The notes: generated from the sequence alone by a model not told the origin. A stretch of 64,000 bases of DNA from Thiorhodovibrio winogradskyi (GCF_036208045.1 NZ_CP121472.1:3855531-3919530), one strand, 5' to 3'. Counted from the first letter of the stretch, positions 46,037 to 55,489 are shown. A program made the numbers and translations.

Positions 46037-47803
46037 ATGCGCATTTTGTTCGTTCATCCCAATTACAGCGCCGGTGCCGCCGACATCGCCGGCAACTGGT
46101 CACCGGCCTGGGTTGCCTATATCGCCGGCTATCTAAAGTCAGGCGGCTATCAGGATTATCAGTTCATCGATGGCCTGGTGGACCAGCTCGACGATGACCA
46201 GATGCGCGCGGCCATCCGCGCCGCCCAGCCGGACATCATCGCCACCACGTCCATGACGCCGATGATCTACGCCGCCCAGCGCGTGCTGCAAATCGCCAAG
46301 GAAGAGCATCCAAGCGCCATCACCGTACTCGGCGGCATCCACGGCACCTTCATGTACAACCAGGTGCTGGGCGAGGCGCCCTGGATCGACGCCATCGTGC
46401 GTGGCGAGGGCGAGGCCGTGACGCTCAACCTAGTGCGCTGCATCGACGAGGGCCGCTGGCCGACCGAGCGCGAGTCGGTGCGCGGCATCGCCTTCCTTGA
46501 TGATAATGGTGCCGTTGTCGCCACCGAGGCCGAGCCGTCCATCAGTGATGTGGACAAGATCTGGCCGGACTGGGGCATCCTGGAGTGGAAGAAATACATC
46601 TACATCCCGCTCGGCGTGCCGGTCGCGACTCCCAACATGGCGCGCGGCTGCCCCTTCACCTGTAGCTTCTGCTCGCAGTGGAAGTTCTGGCGCGACTATC
46701 GCGTGCGCGATCCCAAGCGCATGGTCGATGAGATCGAGGAACTGGTGAAGGTGCATGGGGTCGGCTTCTTCATCCTGGCCGACGAGGAGCCCCAGATCAA
46801 CAAGAAGATGTTCGTGGACTTCTGTCAGGAACTCATCGACCGCGATCTGGGCATCCACTGGGGCATCAACACTCGCGTGACCGACGTCATGCGCGACGAG
46901 GATCTGCTGCCCTTCTACCGCAAGGCCGGTCTGGTGCATGTCTCACTCGGCACCGAGGCCGCCGCGCAGCTCAACCTCGACCGTTTCGTCAAGGAGACCA
47001 CCATCGAGCAAAACAAGCGCGCGGTGCAGCTGTTGCAGCAAAACGGCATCGTCACCGAGGCGCAGTTCATCGTCGGACTCGAGAACGAGACACGCGAGAC
47101 GCTCGAGGAGACCTATCAGTACGTCATGGACTGGGGCGCCGACATGGCCAACTGGTCGATGTACACCCCATGGCCGTTCTCGGACATGTTCGCCGAGATG
47201 GGGGACAAGGTCGAGGTGTTCGACTACTCCAAATACAACTTCGTCTCGCCCATCATGAAGCCGGACAAGATCGACCGCGCCGAGCTACTCGACGGCGTCA
47301 TGGCCAACTATCGGCGCTTCTACATGAAGCGGATGCTGTTCCAGTATCCCTGGGTCAAGGATCCCTTCCGCCGCCGCTATCTGATCGGCTGCATCAAGGC
47401 CTTCTTCAAGAGCGCCATGGAGCGGCGTTTCTATCAGCTCGGCCAGCAGAACTACTGGGGGCCGCTGTTTAAGAAGCTGATTAAATTCGATTACGACAAG
47501 AGCAAGTCCAAGATCGTCGAACCGGATCACAACGCCTGGAAAAAGGCACCGCCAGCCAAGCGCCCCGGCGCTGCTCCAGCTGGCACCCCGGCACCGACGA
47601 TTTCAGGCGCCATGCCCAAGGCTTGTGGCGGTGGCAATCAGCAACTGGAGGACATCAGCGACCTGCCACCCGGCACCGCCAAATGCCAGCCCGGCGGCTG
47701 TGGCGGCACTGGCCCGCGTCCGGAAGCCCAGGGCAGCATCCAGGTTGGCATGCCGATGCCGCCGCCAAGCAGCAAGCCAGAGCGGATGGCCGAGGAAGCC
47801 TGA
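46037..47803 (+). CDS. bchE: anaerobic Mg-protoporphyrin IX monomethyl ester oxidative cyclase
   Basis: Radical SAM, cobalamin-dependent enzyme that forms ring E of bacteriochlorophyll without oxygen. The 588-residue protein has a B12-binding-type N-terminal domain (about 1-150) and the radical SAM cluster motif C205-x3-C209-x2-C212 in [32 protein letters not shown] and [18 protein letters not shown] are characteristic stretches. The C-terminal tail (about 505-588) is rich in Pro, Gly and Ala and has a small Cys/Gly cluster ([12 protein letters not shown]). A GGAG box precedes the ATG. The next gene follows after 11 bases. No other bch gene lies in the window, so it is apart from the main photosynthesis cluster here. 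Confidence 0.93.
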   Translation: MRILFVHPNYSAGAADIAGNWSPAWVAYIAGYLKSGGYQDYQFIDGLVDQLDDDQMRAAIRAAQPDIIATTSMTPMIYAAQRVLQIAKEEHPSAITVLGGIHGTFMYNQVLGEAPWIDAIVRGEGEAVTLNLVRCIDEGRWPTERESVRGIAFLDDNGAVVATEAEPSISDVDKIWPDWGILEWKKYIYIPLGVPVATPNMARGCPFTCSFCSQWKFWRDYRVRDPKRMVDEIEELVKVHGVGFFILADEEPQINKKMFVDFCQELIDRDLGIHWGINTRVTDVMRDEDLLPFYRKAGLVHVSLGTEAAAQLNLDRFVKETTIEQNKRAVQLLQQNGIVTEAQFIVGLENETRETLEETYQYVMDWGADMANWSMYTPWPFSDMFAEMGDKVEVFDYSKYNFVSPIMKPDKIDRAELLDGVMANYRRFYMKRMLFQYPWVKDPFRRRYLIGCIKAFFKSAMERRFYQLGQQNYWGPLFKKLIKFDYDKSKSKIVEPDHNAWKKAPPAKRPGAAPAGTPAPTISGAMPKACGGGNQQLEDISDLPPGTAKCQPGGCGGTGPRPEAQGSIQVGMPMPPPSSKPERMAEEA

Positions 47804-47814
47804 GCAACAAGGGC

Positions 47815-49218
47815 ATGCGCATCATCCATCATGGCGCCATTGATGGTGTCACCGGCTCCTGCCATGAATTGCGCCTTGATGACGGCGGCGCCCTGCTCAT
47901 TGACTGCGGCCTCTTTCAGGGCGCGGAAGCAGGACCGGATGGCGCCGGCGCCGATCAGCTCGAGATCGGCTTTGACACCGCGCCCATCCGCGCCCTGGTC
48001 CTAACCCACATCCATATCGACCACTGCGGCCGGCTGCCCTATCTGCTCGCCGCCGGTTATCGCGGGCCGATTCTGTGCAGCCAGCCATCGGCCGAGTTGC
48101 TGCCGCTGGTGCTGGAGGATGCGCTGGAGATCGGCGTCACCCGCAATCGCAAATTGATTGAACAAGTGTTGGCAGTGGTCAGGGAACGCACCATCGCCCT
48201 ACCCTATGGTCAGTGGCACCAGGTAAGCGACAGACTGCGCCTGCGCCTGCAAGCGGCCGGACATATTCTCGGTTCAGCCTATGTCGAGTGCGATCTGCTT
48301 GGCGAGGGCGGGAGTGACGACGCCCAACGAGTCGTCTTCTCCGGCGATCTGGGCGCGCCCGACACACCCCTGCTGCCCGGTCCGCAAGCGCCCGAGAAAG
48401 CCGATGTGCTGGTGCTGGAAAGCACCTATGGCGACAGCAACCATCAGGACCGCGCCACCCGCGCCGAGCGCCTGCGCGCGGCCATTGAGCATGCCTTGGG
48501 CGATGGCGGCACAGTGCTCATTCCGGCCTTTAGCATTGGCCGCACCCAGGAACTGCTCTATGAGCTGGAAGCCCTCTTCCATGACCTGGCAGACAGCAAC
48601 CCGGCCTGGGGCCAATTACAAATCGTCCTCGACTCCCCGCTCGCGGCCGACTTCACCCGCGGCTACCGGCGCCTGCGCGAACACTGGGATGTCGAGGCCC
48701 AGGCGCGTCTCGGCGCCGGTCGCCATCCGCTCGCCTTCGAGCAGCTGGTCACCGTGGACAATCACGACGCCCACCAGCGCATGGTCAATTACCTCGCCCA
48801 CAGCCGCCAGCCGGCCGTGGTCATCGCCGCCAGCGGCATGTGCGCCGGCGGGCGCATGGTCAATTACCTCAAGGCCATGCTCGGCGACCCGCGCCATGAT
48901 GTGCTCTTTGTTGGCTACCAGGCCGCCGGCACCCCGGGGCGTGACATCCAGCGTTATGGTCCGCGCGGTGGCTATGTGATACTCGATGGCGAGCGGATCG
49001 ACATCCGCGCCCAAATTCACACCATCGGCGGCTATTCCGCCCACGCCGACCAACGCAATCTGATCGACTTCGTGCGCGGCATCCCCAAGCCACCACGCGA
49101 GATCCGCCTGGTGCATGGCGACCATGGCGCCAAAGCCGCTTTGCGCCTTGCCCTGGACCAGGCGCTGAGCAATACGGCGACCCAAGTGCTCATTCCAAGT
49201 GCATATTCCAAGTGCTGA
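47815..49218 (+). CDS. beta-CASP metallo-beta-lactamase-fold hydrolase, RNA-processing type
   Basis: A 467-residue protein of the CPSF-73/RNase J-related group. Metal-binding motifs are THIHIDHCGRLPYL, HILGSAYVE and FSGDLG. The beta-CASP cap has ESTYGDSNH, IPAFSIGRTQELL, SGMCAGGRMVNYLK and HTIGGYSAHADQ, with a final LVHGDHGAK. These features point to a ribonuclease acting on RNA ends or RNA internally, although bacterial members of this branch are poorly characterised. The ATG at 47815 is 11 bases past the bchE stop, so the two are probably co-transcribed. Confidence 0.9.
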   Translation: MRIIHHGAIDGVTGSCHELRLDDGGALLIDCGLFQGAEAGPDGAGADQLEIGFDTAPIRALVLTHIHIDHCGRLPYLLAAGYRGPILCSQPSAELLPLVLEDALEIGVTRNRKLIEQVLAVVRERTIALPYGQWHQVSDRLRLRLQAAGHILGSAYVECDLLGEGGSDDAQRVVFSGDLGAPDTPLLPGPQAPEKADVLVLESTYGDSNHQDRATRAERLRAAIEHALGDGGTVLIPAFSIGRTQELLYELEALFHDLADSNPAWGQLQIVLDSPLAADFTRGYRRLREHWDVEAQARLGAGRHPLAFEQLVTVDNHDAHQRMVNYLAHSRQPAVVIAASGMCAGGRMVNYLKAMLGDPRHDVLFVGYQAAGTPGRDIQRYGPRGGYVILDGERIDIRAQIHTIGGYSAHADQRNLIDFVRGIPKPPREIRLVHGDHGAKAALRLALDQALSNTATQVLIPSAYSKC

Positions 49219-49271
49219 CTAGCGCCTGCTTTCGCGGGCGGCAACCAATGGTGTGACCCGGGCCGGGTGAC

Positions 49272-49313
49272 CCCAGGATGGTGAACCCAGGATGGTGAAC
49301 CCAGGATGGTGAA
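49272..49313. repeat. 14-bp tandem repeat, three copies
   Basis: The unit CCCAGGATGGTGAA occurs three times without a break in the spacer before the ATP-grasp gene, ending about 65 bases before its start codon. Confidence 0.9.
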
Positions 49314-49378
49314 CCCAAAAAAGTGACCAGGCATTCGCGCGGCAACCCAAACAATTCAACCCCGGAGGACGGTGACTG

Positions 49379-50596
49379 ATGCAAGACATCCTTGGACTCG
49401 CGGCGCTGCTGCGTCGGCATCTCTCGGGCGAGGACCTTGGCGTGCTGGGCCAATCACTCCTCGATCAGGCCACCCAAAACCCCGAGGACGCGGCCGCGCT
49501 GCTCGATGCCTCGACGATTATTCAATTTCGTGGCGACGCGCATCTCGCGCTGCAACTCCAGGCCGAAGCCCTCAAACTCTGCCGCACCTACCGAATTCCA
49601 GCGGCCAAGCCCGTCCGCACGCGGGTGCTGGCGATCATGGCCCCCGGCGCCATCATGGGCAACGTCCCGCTGGAGTGCCTGCTGGAAGACTCAGATATCG
49701 AGCTGCTCCTCTACTTCGCCTCGGCCACCACGCTCAATCCCTCGCACATCCCCGAGCATGACCTGCTGTTTGTCGCGATCGGCGAGTCCGACGCCAACAG
49801 GCCCATCCTGAACGCCTGGCGGCCGCTGATCGCGGGTTGGCCACGTCCCGTTGTTAACGCGCCCGGACCGCTTGACCCACTCAGCAGGGATCTCGTCTAC
49901 CAGGGTCTCAGGTCATTGCCCGGCCTCAGCGTCCCCCCCACCGATCGCGTCGCGCGCGCCGCGCTTGAGAACGGGCCGCCGGCGACACTGGCATTCCCGC
50001 TCATCCTGCGTCCAACCGACTCCCATGCCGGGCAGGACATGGTCAAGCTCGACTCTCCCGAAGACCTGACCCAGGCCCTCACCCAGATGCCAGGAGATGC
50101 CTTTTTTGTCTCCCCGTTCATCGACTATCGCAGTCCTGACGGCCGCTACCGCAAATATCGCCTGGTCTTTATCCAGGGCCGCCCATTCGCCTGCCACATG
50201 GCGGTATCCGACACCTGGATGATCCACTACCTGAACGCTGGCATGGCCGAGAGCGCCGAGAAACGCGCGGAGGAAGCCGCTTTCATGGCAAACTTCAATC
50301 AGGGCTTCGCGACCCGTCATTCCCAGGCCCTGGCCGCGATCCAACAGGCCGTGGGGCTCGACTACTTCGGGATCGACTGCGCCGAGAGCGCCGATGGTCG
50401 TCTGCTGGTGTTTGAGGTGGATGCCGCCATGGTTGTACACGCAATGGACCCTTTCGACATTTTCCCGTACAAACAGCCGGCCATGGCGGACATCTTCGCG
50501 GCCTTTCGCGTCATGCTGCTCGAGGCCGCCGAGCGCAAGCCGCCAAGTCTGACCCCAACAACCCAAAGAGCAACCCAAAACGGCGGCCCCGGCTAG
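49379..50596 (+). CDS. ATP-grasp-like protein with a TPR-like N-terminus
   Basis: A 405-residue protein. Residues 1-75 are helical and TPR-like (AALLDASTIIQFRGDAHLAL). From about 85 a pre-ATP-grasp Rossmann-like part follows. The ATP-grasp region includes PLILRPTDSHAGQDMVKL (where a Lys/Arg usually contacts ATP), FVSPFIDYRSPDGRYRKYRL and the metal-binding end DYFGIDCAESADG and FEVDAAMVV. ATP-grasp enzymes join a carboxylate to an amine or thiol via acyl phosphate. I cannot name the substrate. A GGAGG box precedes the ATG, and the stop codon directly abuts the ATG of the SerC-like gene, so the two work as a unit. Confidence 0.75.
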   Translation: MQDILGLAALLRRHLSGEDLGVLGQSLLDQATQNPEDAAALLDASTIIQFRGDAHLALQLQAEALKLCRTYRIPAAKPVRTRVLAIMAPGAIMGNVPLECLLEDSDIELLLYFASATTLNPSHIPEHDLLFVAIGESDANRPILNAWRPLIAGWPRPVVNAPGPLDPLSRDLVYQGLRSLPGLSVPPTDRVARAALENGPPATLAFPLILRPTDSHAGQDMVKLDSPEDLTQALTQMPGDAFFVSPFIDYRSPDGRYRKYRLVFIQGRPFACHMAVSDTWMIHYLNAGMAESAEKRAEEAAFMANFNQGFATRHSQALAAIQQAVGLDYFGIDCAESADGRLLVFEVDAAMVVHAMDPFDIFPYKQPAMADIFAAFRVMLLEAAERKPPSLTPTTQRATQNGGPG

Positions 50597-51739
50597 ATGG
50601 GCGAGCGCGACCGCCCCCGCTTGCCTGATCGCGACAGGAACGCACTCAACTTCTCCGGCGGGCCAGGCGCCTTGCCCGCGTCCGTGCTCGCGGCGGCCGA
50701 GCAGGCCATGATTGAGGTGCCGGATGTTGGCCTGTCGATTCTCGGTATCAGCCATCGGTCCGACTGGTTTGCCGAGGTGGTCGCCGAGACCGAAAACAAC
50801 ATCCGCCGGCTACTGGGGCTCCCGGACACCCATGCGGTGCTCTTCTTGCAGGGGGGCGCGACCCTGCAGTTCTCGATGATCCCAATGACCCTGCTGCGCG
50901 GTTCGGGCCGAACGGCCGATTACCTGCGCACCGGCTACTGGAGCGCGAAATCCATCCCACCGGCGCGGCTTGAAGGCAGGGTACGCCTGCTCTGGGACGG
51001 TGAGCCCGGGCGCTTTCGCGCGCTGCCAGAGGTGGCGGCCTTGCCCTATTGCGAGGATGCCGCCTATTTCCACTATGTATCGAACGAGACAGTCGAGGGT
51101 CTGCAATTTCATCGGATTGCCGGACTCGATACAGTTCCTCGCGTGTGCGACATGTCGTCCGACTTTCTCTCCCGACCCTTCGACCCCAGCCGCTTTGACC
51201 TGATCTACGCCCATGCGCAAAAAAACCTCGGCCCAGCAGGCGTGACCGTCGTCATTTTGCGGCCCGAGTTACTCGATCAGATGCCAGACCAACTGCCACC
51301 CCAGCTACCACCCGTGCTCGACTACCGCGCCCACCTCAAGGCACGCTCCATCTACAACACCCCGCCCGTATTCGCGATCTACGTTGTGATGCTGGTGACG
51401 CGCTGGCTGTTGCACCAGATCGGTGGCTTGCAGGCCATGGCGCGCATCAATCAGCGCAAAGCCGCCCGGCTCTACCAGGTGATTGACAAGAGTCAGGGGT
51501 TTTACCGTGGCTGGGCGCCAGGCGCGCATCGGTCCGAGATGAATGTGGTGTTCAACCTGGCGACACCCGAACTTGAGGCCGCTTTTCTCCGCCAGTCGAG
51601 CGAGGCCGGCTTTAGCGGTTTACAAGGGCACCGCTCGCTCGGTGGGATCCGGGCATCCATTTACAACGCGGTCACGGAATCAGCCGTGGAGACGCTGGCA
51701 GACTTCATGCAGGATTTTGCCGGCCCCAGGGGGGGTTGA
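50597..51739 (+). CDS. phosphoserine aminotransferase-like PLP enzyme (SerC family)
   Basis: A 380-residue class V aminotransferase of the SerC branch: NFSGGPGALPASVL at the start, GLSILGISHRSDWF, VLFLQGGATLQFSMIPM, and the PLP-lysine K209 in YAHAQKNLGPAGV. SerC makes 3-phosphoserine from 3-phosphohydroxypyruvate and also acts in pyridoxal synthesis. The start codon follows the ATP-grasp stop with no gap and has no ribosome binding site of its own. It may be the housekeeping SerC or a dedicated paralogue; the window does not decide. Confidence 0.85.
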   Translation: MGERDRPRLPDRDRNALNFSGGPGALPASVLAAAEQAMIEVPDVGLSILGISHRSDWFAEVVAETENNIRRLLGLPDTHAVLFLQGGATLQFSMIPMTLLRGSGRTADYLRTGYWSAKSIPPARLEGRVRLLWDGEPGRFRALPEVAALPYCEDAAYFHYVSNETVEGLQFHRIAGLDTVPRVCDMSSDFLSRPFDPSRFDLIYAHAQKNLGPAGVTVVILRPELLDQMPDQLPPQLPPVLDYRAHLKARSIYNTPPVFAIYVVMLVTRWLLHQIGGLQAMARINQRKAARLYQVIDKSQGFYRGWAPGAHRSEMNVVFNLATPELEAAFLRQSSEAGFSGLQGHRSLGGIRASIYNAVTESAVETLADFMQDFAGPRGG

Positions 51740-51784
51740 AGTTGAAGCGGGCTTGAAACCGGCTTGAAAGGGGGCTGACAGGGG

Positions 51785-52210
51785 CTAGGTGGCCGGTGCC
51801 GCGGTGCTCTTGCCCATTAAACGTAATTGCTCTGGCACCGCATCCCAGCCGGACTTGATTTCCCGCATCAGGCGGGCCACCTCGGCGAGCGCTTCCACAT
51901 CATTGGCGGCGCTCCCCTCGAGCAACCGGCGGATCATGTAGTCGTACAGAGAGCCAAGCTGGGCGGCAAGATCCCCGCCCTTTTCGTAGTCGAGAATCGC
52001 GGCCAGATTGTTGATAATGGAGATAGCCCGGCCGAGTTGCTCACCCTTGAGCTTGTAATTGCTCGCCTTCATCGCGCCACTGGCAACGGCAATACTCTCC
52101 AGCGTGGCGTCTAGCAACATTTGAATCAGGCGGTGAGGATCCGCGTCCAACACCTCCGCCAGCTGGCCAGACTCTCGATAGCTGTTAATTTCTTTGCGCA
52201 TGGCGTACAT
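51785..52210 (-). CDS. fliS: flagellar export chaperone FliS
   Basis: Binds the C-terminus of newly made flagellin in the cytoplasm, prevents early polymerisation and guides export. The 141-residue protein is all helical. The N-terminal YRESGQLAEVLDADPHRLIQMLLDATLESI matches the family (Y near the start and the PHRLIQMLLD helix), as does ISIINNLAAILDYEKGGDLA. It is the last gene of the filament cluster. A second ATG three codons in is possible. Confidence 0.93.
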   Translation of the reverse strand: MYAMRKEINSYRESGQLAEVLDADPHRLIQMLLDATLESIAVASGAMKASNYKLKGEQLGRAISIINNLAAILDYEKGGDLAAQLGSLYDYMIRRLLEGSAANDVEALAEVARLMREIKSGWDAVPEQLRLMGKSTAAPAT

Positions 52211-52257
52211 AATAGCTTAAATCGGCCCTTTGGGGATAAGACAGCAGCAATTGAAAA

Positions 52258-52527
52258 TTAGTTGGCCGCCCGCAAGCACGCCATCGCATCGCGCCCGCTC
52301 AGTTGACGCACAACCCGAGTCCCTTGCCGATCCGTTACCAGGATCGTAAAAGCCGCCGGGTCATCTGGAGCATCCCAGTCGAGCTGCCAATCAATGTGCC
52401 GGCGAATCCGCTGGTAATACTCCGCGAGCAGCAGCGTCTCGCCGCGCGCGCGCCGGCCATCCGGGGTACCGGGTCGGTTTGGCAAAGCGAAGCCTGCCCA
52501 AGTTTTCAAGCAAGATGTATCGCCCAT
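52258..52527 (-). CDS. small protein of unknown function in the flagellar cluster
   Basis: An 89-residue protein between fliT and fliS on the same strand, with a strong GGGAAGGGGG purine stretch before its ATG. It has no signal peptide or membrane segment. The middle (LLLAEYYQRIRRHIDWQLDW) is helical and amphipathic. No family is recognised; its position suggests a minor export or assembly factor. Confidence 0.6.
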   Translation of the reverse strand: MGDTSCLKTWAGFALPNRPGTPDGRRARGETLLLAEYYQRIRRHIDWQLDWDAPDDPAAFTILVTDRQGTRVVRQLSGRDAMACLRAAN

Positions 52528-52560
52528 TGTTGCCCCCTTCCCTCTAGGTAAAGCCTGTCA

Positions 52561-52887
52561 TTATTGTCCAAGATAGGCGCGAGCCGACTTGCGCCCGCGC
52601 ATCAGCTGCAAAAGTTCCTGTTGCAGCCTGTCGCGCTGGCTCTCCGTGAGCGCGATCAACTGCCGGTCCATCGCCTGCAGCTCGGCGAGAGGTTCGCGCA
52701 GGCGCTCCGCTGGAAGCCGGGGTTCCGGGTCGAGCAGCGCATGCAGCGCGGCATCGCGCCGCGCTTGCCGTTCGGGAAAATCCTCCCAGTCACCGGCTTG
52801 CGCGCGCTCGAGCAGATCCCGCGTCAACGTCATCACCCGCTCAAGGGTGCGTTCGGCGGGCTCGGAATGGGTTCCTGCAGTGCCCAT
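52561..52887 (-). CDS. fliT: FliT-like flagellar chaperone
   Basis: A short helical protein of about 108 residues. By position between fliD and fliS, and by its mix of charged helices (VMTLTRDLLERAQAGDWEDF, ALHALLDPE, QQELLQLMRGRKSARAYL), it fits FliT, the FliD chaperone. Direct sequence similarity in this family is weak. I prefer the ATG at 52887, which has GGTGAG upstream; a GTG at 52902 gives five more residues and starts 12 bases after the fliD stop. Confidence 0.75.
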   Translation of the reverse strand: MGTAGTHSEPAERTLERVMTLTRDLLERAQAGDWEDFPERQARRDAALHALLDPEPRLPAERLREPLAELQAMDRQLIALTESQRDRLQQELLQLMRGRKSARAYLGQ

Positions 52888-52914
52888 GGCGCGCGCGCTC
52901 ACCCAACCAGGCGG

Positions 52915-54930
52915 TTAATTGTTGCCCAGGTTGGCATAGGGCATGGCGGTCATCTGTTGTGTCAGATAACTGCTGGTGGACTTAAACTGAGCGACCACCA
53001 GGTCCATGGCGTTGAATTGCTGGAACAGCCGCGCCTCGTATTTCTCCATCTTCATATCCAGCGCCGCGCGGTCCTCGCCAATTTTGCTCAGGCTGCGCTG
53101 CAGCCCCTCGGTGCGGGCGTTGATGGTGCCGCCGGTGCTCAACAGGCCGCTCAGGATTTGATCGAGCCCTTGCATCATGCCACGGCTAAAGTTCACGCTG
53201 CCGCGTGAGCCCGTGGCTCCGCTCTCGGCCGTCACCGACAGGCCCTTGGCCTCCCCCTCGGTCACCGTCAGCGCCTGGCCGTTGCCAGTGGCCGCGTAGC
53301 CACCGACGGTGCCGGCCACATCCTGCCCGGCATAGCCGAGGCCGTCGTCCAGGCCAAGGCCGCTGCCCTCGACATCGAGCAAGGCAATACCCGCGACCGC
53401 GCCGTATTGCTTGGAGGTCATTTCCAAGCGGTTGTCGCCGGCATTAAAGCTGACGTCGACACTGACACCGGCCGCGCTCAGGGCGCTGTCGCCATTGATG
53501 CGGGTCTGCAACTCGGCGACCAGTTCCGCCGTCGTGTAGGTTCCCTGCGTCAGCGTAATGGCGCCGGACTCGGTACCGTCGACATTGATCTTGAAGCTAT
53601 CGTTGCTCGCGTCGACCACGGTGCTGAGCAGGGTGCCGCCCTCGAAGCGGCCCTGGGTCGCCATCTGGGTGATCTCTACGGCGTAGCTGCCCACCTGGGT
53701 GTCCGCCGTGCTAGCCTGATAGCGGATGCCGCTGTCGGAGGTCGTCCCCTGGGACGCGAACAGCCCGGCGACCCCGGTCGGGTCCGCCTGCATGGCGCTC
53801 TTGAATTTGTCGCTGTCGAACTTCAGTGTGCCGTCGGCCTGGGTGCGGATACCAATATCGACCAGGCTGCGAACCGAGCCGTTCAGCCCCTCGACCGCCG
53901 ACATCAGCTGCATGCGCACCTGCGACATGGCGCCGCGCACCAGGGCATCGCTTTGCAGGATGCCGCCGACGCCGGTGGCCGGATCATAGTCCGCGGCCGA
54001 GCTGACGGTGTCGTTCAGCTCATTGAACTTGGTGATAAAGTTCTCGAGCGCCGAGGTCGCCGCGCTGCTGTCCTTGCTCAGGTTGACCTGGATCACCTTG
54101 CCATCCTGGGCGGCATTCAGATTGAGCGTGACCCCTTTAAGCGCGCTGGTGACCGTATTGCTGTCGCTGGTCACCCGCAGGCCGTTGATCAGCATCTCGG
54201 CATCCTGGGCGGCGAGGGTCTGATCCATGTTGGTCGCGCTGGCGTTGAAGGCCAGCGCCGACAGGCCCGTGGTGTCGGTGTGATTGCCGTCGCTGTCGGC
54301 CACACTGATCTGCAGGCTGTTGTCCGCGCCACCGTCCTCGGTGTTCATCACCAGCCGATAGCCATCGCCATCGTTGATAATGCTCGCCTGCACGCCGATG
54401 CCGGCCTCGTTGATGGCGTCGCGCAGGCCGTTCAGCGTGTTGTTGGACGAGTCGATAATAATGGTGGCGGTGGACGAATCCGGGTTTTGTGTAAAATCGT
54501 TATAGGTGTCGGTGCCGGCATCATAGTCCGTGGTGCCGAATTTGAGCGTCAGCGTCCCGCTGCCGACGGTGTCGGTCGGATCACTGAAACGCATGGAGGC
54601 GAGGGTGTGATTCTGCGCGAGCTTTTCCACCTCGATGGCATAGCGGCCGACATCGGCATTGGCCGCCGCCGATACACCGAGTGCGCCCTCGTCGCTAGAG
54701 CTGGCGGCGACCTTCTGGAAGGTGTTCGGCAGCTTGAGCGCGGACAGGCTGTTCTGGAACTCAGAGAACGCGCTCTTGATGGTGCCCCAGGTGGAAACCT
54801 TCGCCTGCAGCTCCGCTTCCTGCCGATCCAGGCGGGTCTCGGTCGGCTTGCGCTCGGCGGCAACCAGCTGTGGAACAATGCTATTGACTTCAACGCCCGA
54901 GCCGAGGCCGGTCGATGTAATGGTTGCCAT
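52915..54930 (-). CDS. fliD: flagellar filament capping protein FliD
   Basis: Forms the cap at the tip of the growing filament and folds exported flagellin into place. The 671-residue protein begins with the conserved ITSTGLGSGVEVNSIVPQLV and has FliD_N features (AERKPTETRLDRQEAEL, ADVGRYAIEVEKLAQNHTLAS), a long variable middle, and a C-terminal coiled coil (LDMKMEKYEARLFQQFNAMD). At 671 it is longer than the 440-480 typical of enteric FliD, with extra beta-rich hypervariable sequence in the centre, as also seen in the flagellin here. A perfect GGAGG box precedes the ATG. Confidence 0.95.
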   Translation of the reverse strand: MATITSTGLGSGVEVNSIVPQLVAAERKPTETRLDRQEAELQAKVSTWGTIKSAFSEFQNSLSALKLPNTFQKVAASSSDEGALGVSAAANADVGRYAIEVEKLAQNHTLASMRFSDPTDTVGSGTLTLKFGTTDYDAGTDTYNDFTQNPDSSTATIIIDSSNNTLNGLRDAINEAGIGVQASIINDGDGYRLVMNTEDGGADNSLQISVADSDGNHTDTTGLSALAFNASATNMDQTLAAQDAEMLINGLRVTSDSNTVTSALKGVTLNLNAAQDGKVIQVNLSKDSSAATSALENFITKFNELNDTVSSAADYDPATGVGGILQSDALVRGAMSQVRMQLMSAVEGLNGSVRSLVDIGIRTQADGTLKFDSDKFKSAMQADPTGVAGLFASQGTTSDSGIRYQASTADTQVGSYAVEITQMATQGRFEGGTLLSTVVDASNDSFKINVDGTESGAITLTQGTYTTAELVAELQTRINGDSALSAAGVSVDVSFNAGDNRLEMTSKQYGAVAGIALLDVEGSGLGLDDGLGYAGQDVAGTVGGYAATGNGQALTVTEGEAKGLSVTAESGATGSRGSVNFSRGMMQGLDQILSGLLSTGGTINARTEGLQRSLSKIGEDRAALDMKMEKYEARLFQQFNAMDLVVAQFKSTSSYLTQQMTAMPYANLGNN

Positions 54931-54993
54931 GGTAAATCCTCCGTTGCTGCTGCGTCAGGCTGACCTCCGCGCGCCCACGCGGGGGCGCGGATT

Positions 54994-55449
54994 CTAAGCC
55001 TGATCCTTGACCAAGAATCCCTCCGGATCCTTGAAAATCATGCCTTCGACTTCCGTCAAACGGCGTCTGAGTTCCAACACCGACTCGGGCGGCAACTGCT
55101 TGACCACCTCGCCGTCGGCGTCCTTGATCTTCACCACCATCTGCTCGCCTTCTTCATCGAGCGCGAATTCCAGCGAGCGCTGCATGGATTCGACGAACTT
55201 GTTGATCTGCTGCACCGCGCCTTCGAGTTCCTCGCGCGGCGGAGGCTGATCATTCTGGCCGCGATGCTCGGTGTTGGTCTTGCCACTCTCGCCCGGCTGC
55301 ATCACCACTTGGGGCGCGGCTGAGGCCGCGCTGTTGGCCGGTGGTTGCATCTCCGTTGGCGCGGCTCCTTTGGTGCTTTGGTCCGAGGTGTCGCGCCTTG
55401 GCATGGGGTTCGGCGACGTCAGACCGGTTAAGCCTTGCAAGGTTTCCAT
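54994..55449 (-). CDS. flaG: FlaG-family flagellar protein
   Basis: A 151-residue protein with a disordered, Pro/Ser/Gln-rich first half and a conserved C-terminal FlaG domain (about 80-150): AVQQINKFVESMQRSLEF, then VVKIKDADGEVVKQLPPE. FlaG proteins influence filament length. The ATG at 55449 was chosen because GAGGA lies a few bases upstream; the longer frame adds 23 residues with no family likeness. It lies between fliC and fliD, as in many bacteria. Confidence 0.88.
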   Translation of the reverse strand: METLQGLTGLTSPNPMPRRDTSDQSTKGAAPTEMQPPANSAASAAPQVVMQPGESGKTNTEHRGQNDQPPPREELEGAVQQINKFVESMQRSLEFALDEEGEQMVVKIKDADGEVVKQLPPESVLELRRRLTEVEGMIFKDPEGFLVKDQA

Positions 55450-55468
55450 GATTAAGTCCTCGGTAAAG

Positions 55469-55485
55469 AACTCCAGTCTGGAGTT
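55469..55485. promoter_or_regulatory. 17-base palindrome upstream of flaG
   Basis: Perfect dyad AACTCCAG-T-CTGGAGTT, 20-36 bases before the flaG start codon and just after the flagellin terminator. It could be a protein operator or a mRNA hairpin near the flaG ribosome binding site; nothing in the sequence decides. Confidence 0.4.
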
Positions 55486-55489
55486 AGCG

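Noticed and set aside
53407-54963. Open frame of 518 codons antisense to fliD
   Set aside because: It mirrors a well-supported FliD gene; the translation is repetitive in Gly, Val and Ala and shows no domain.
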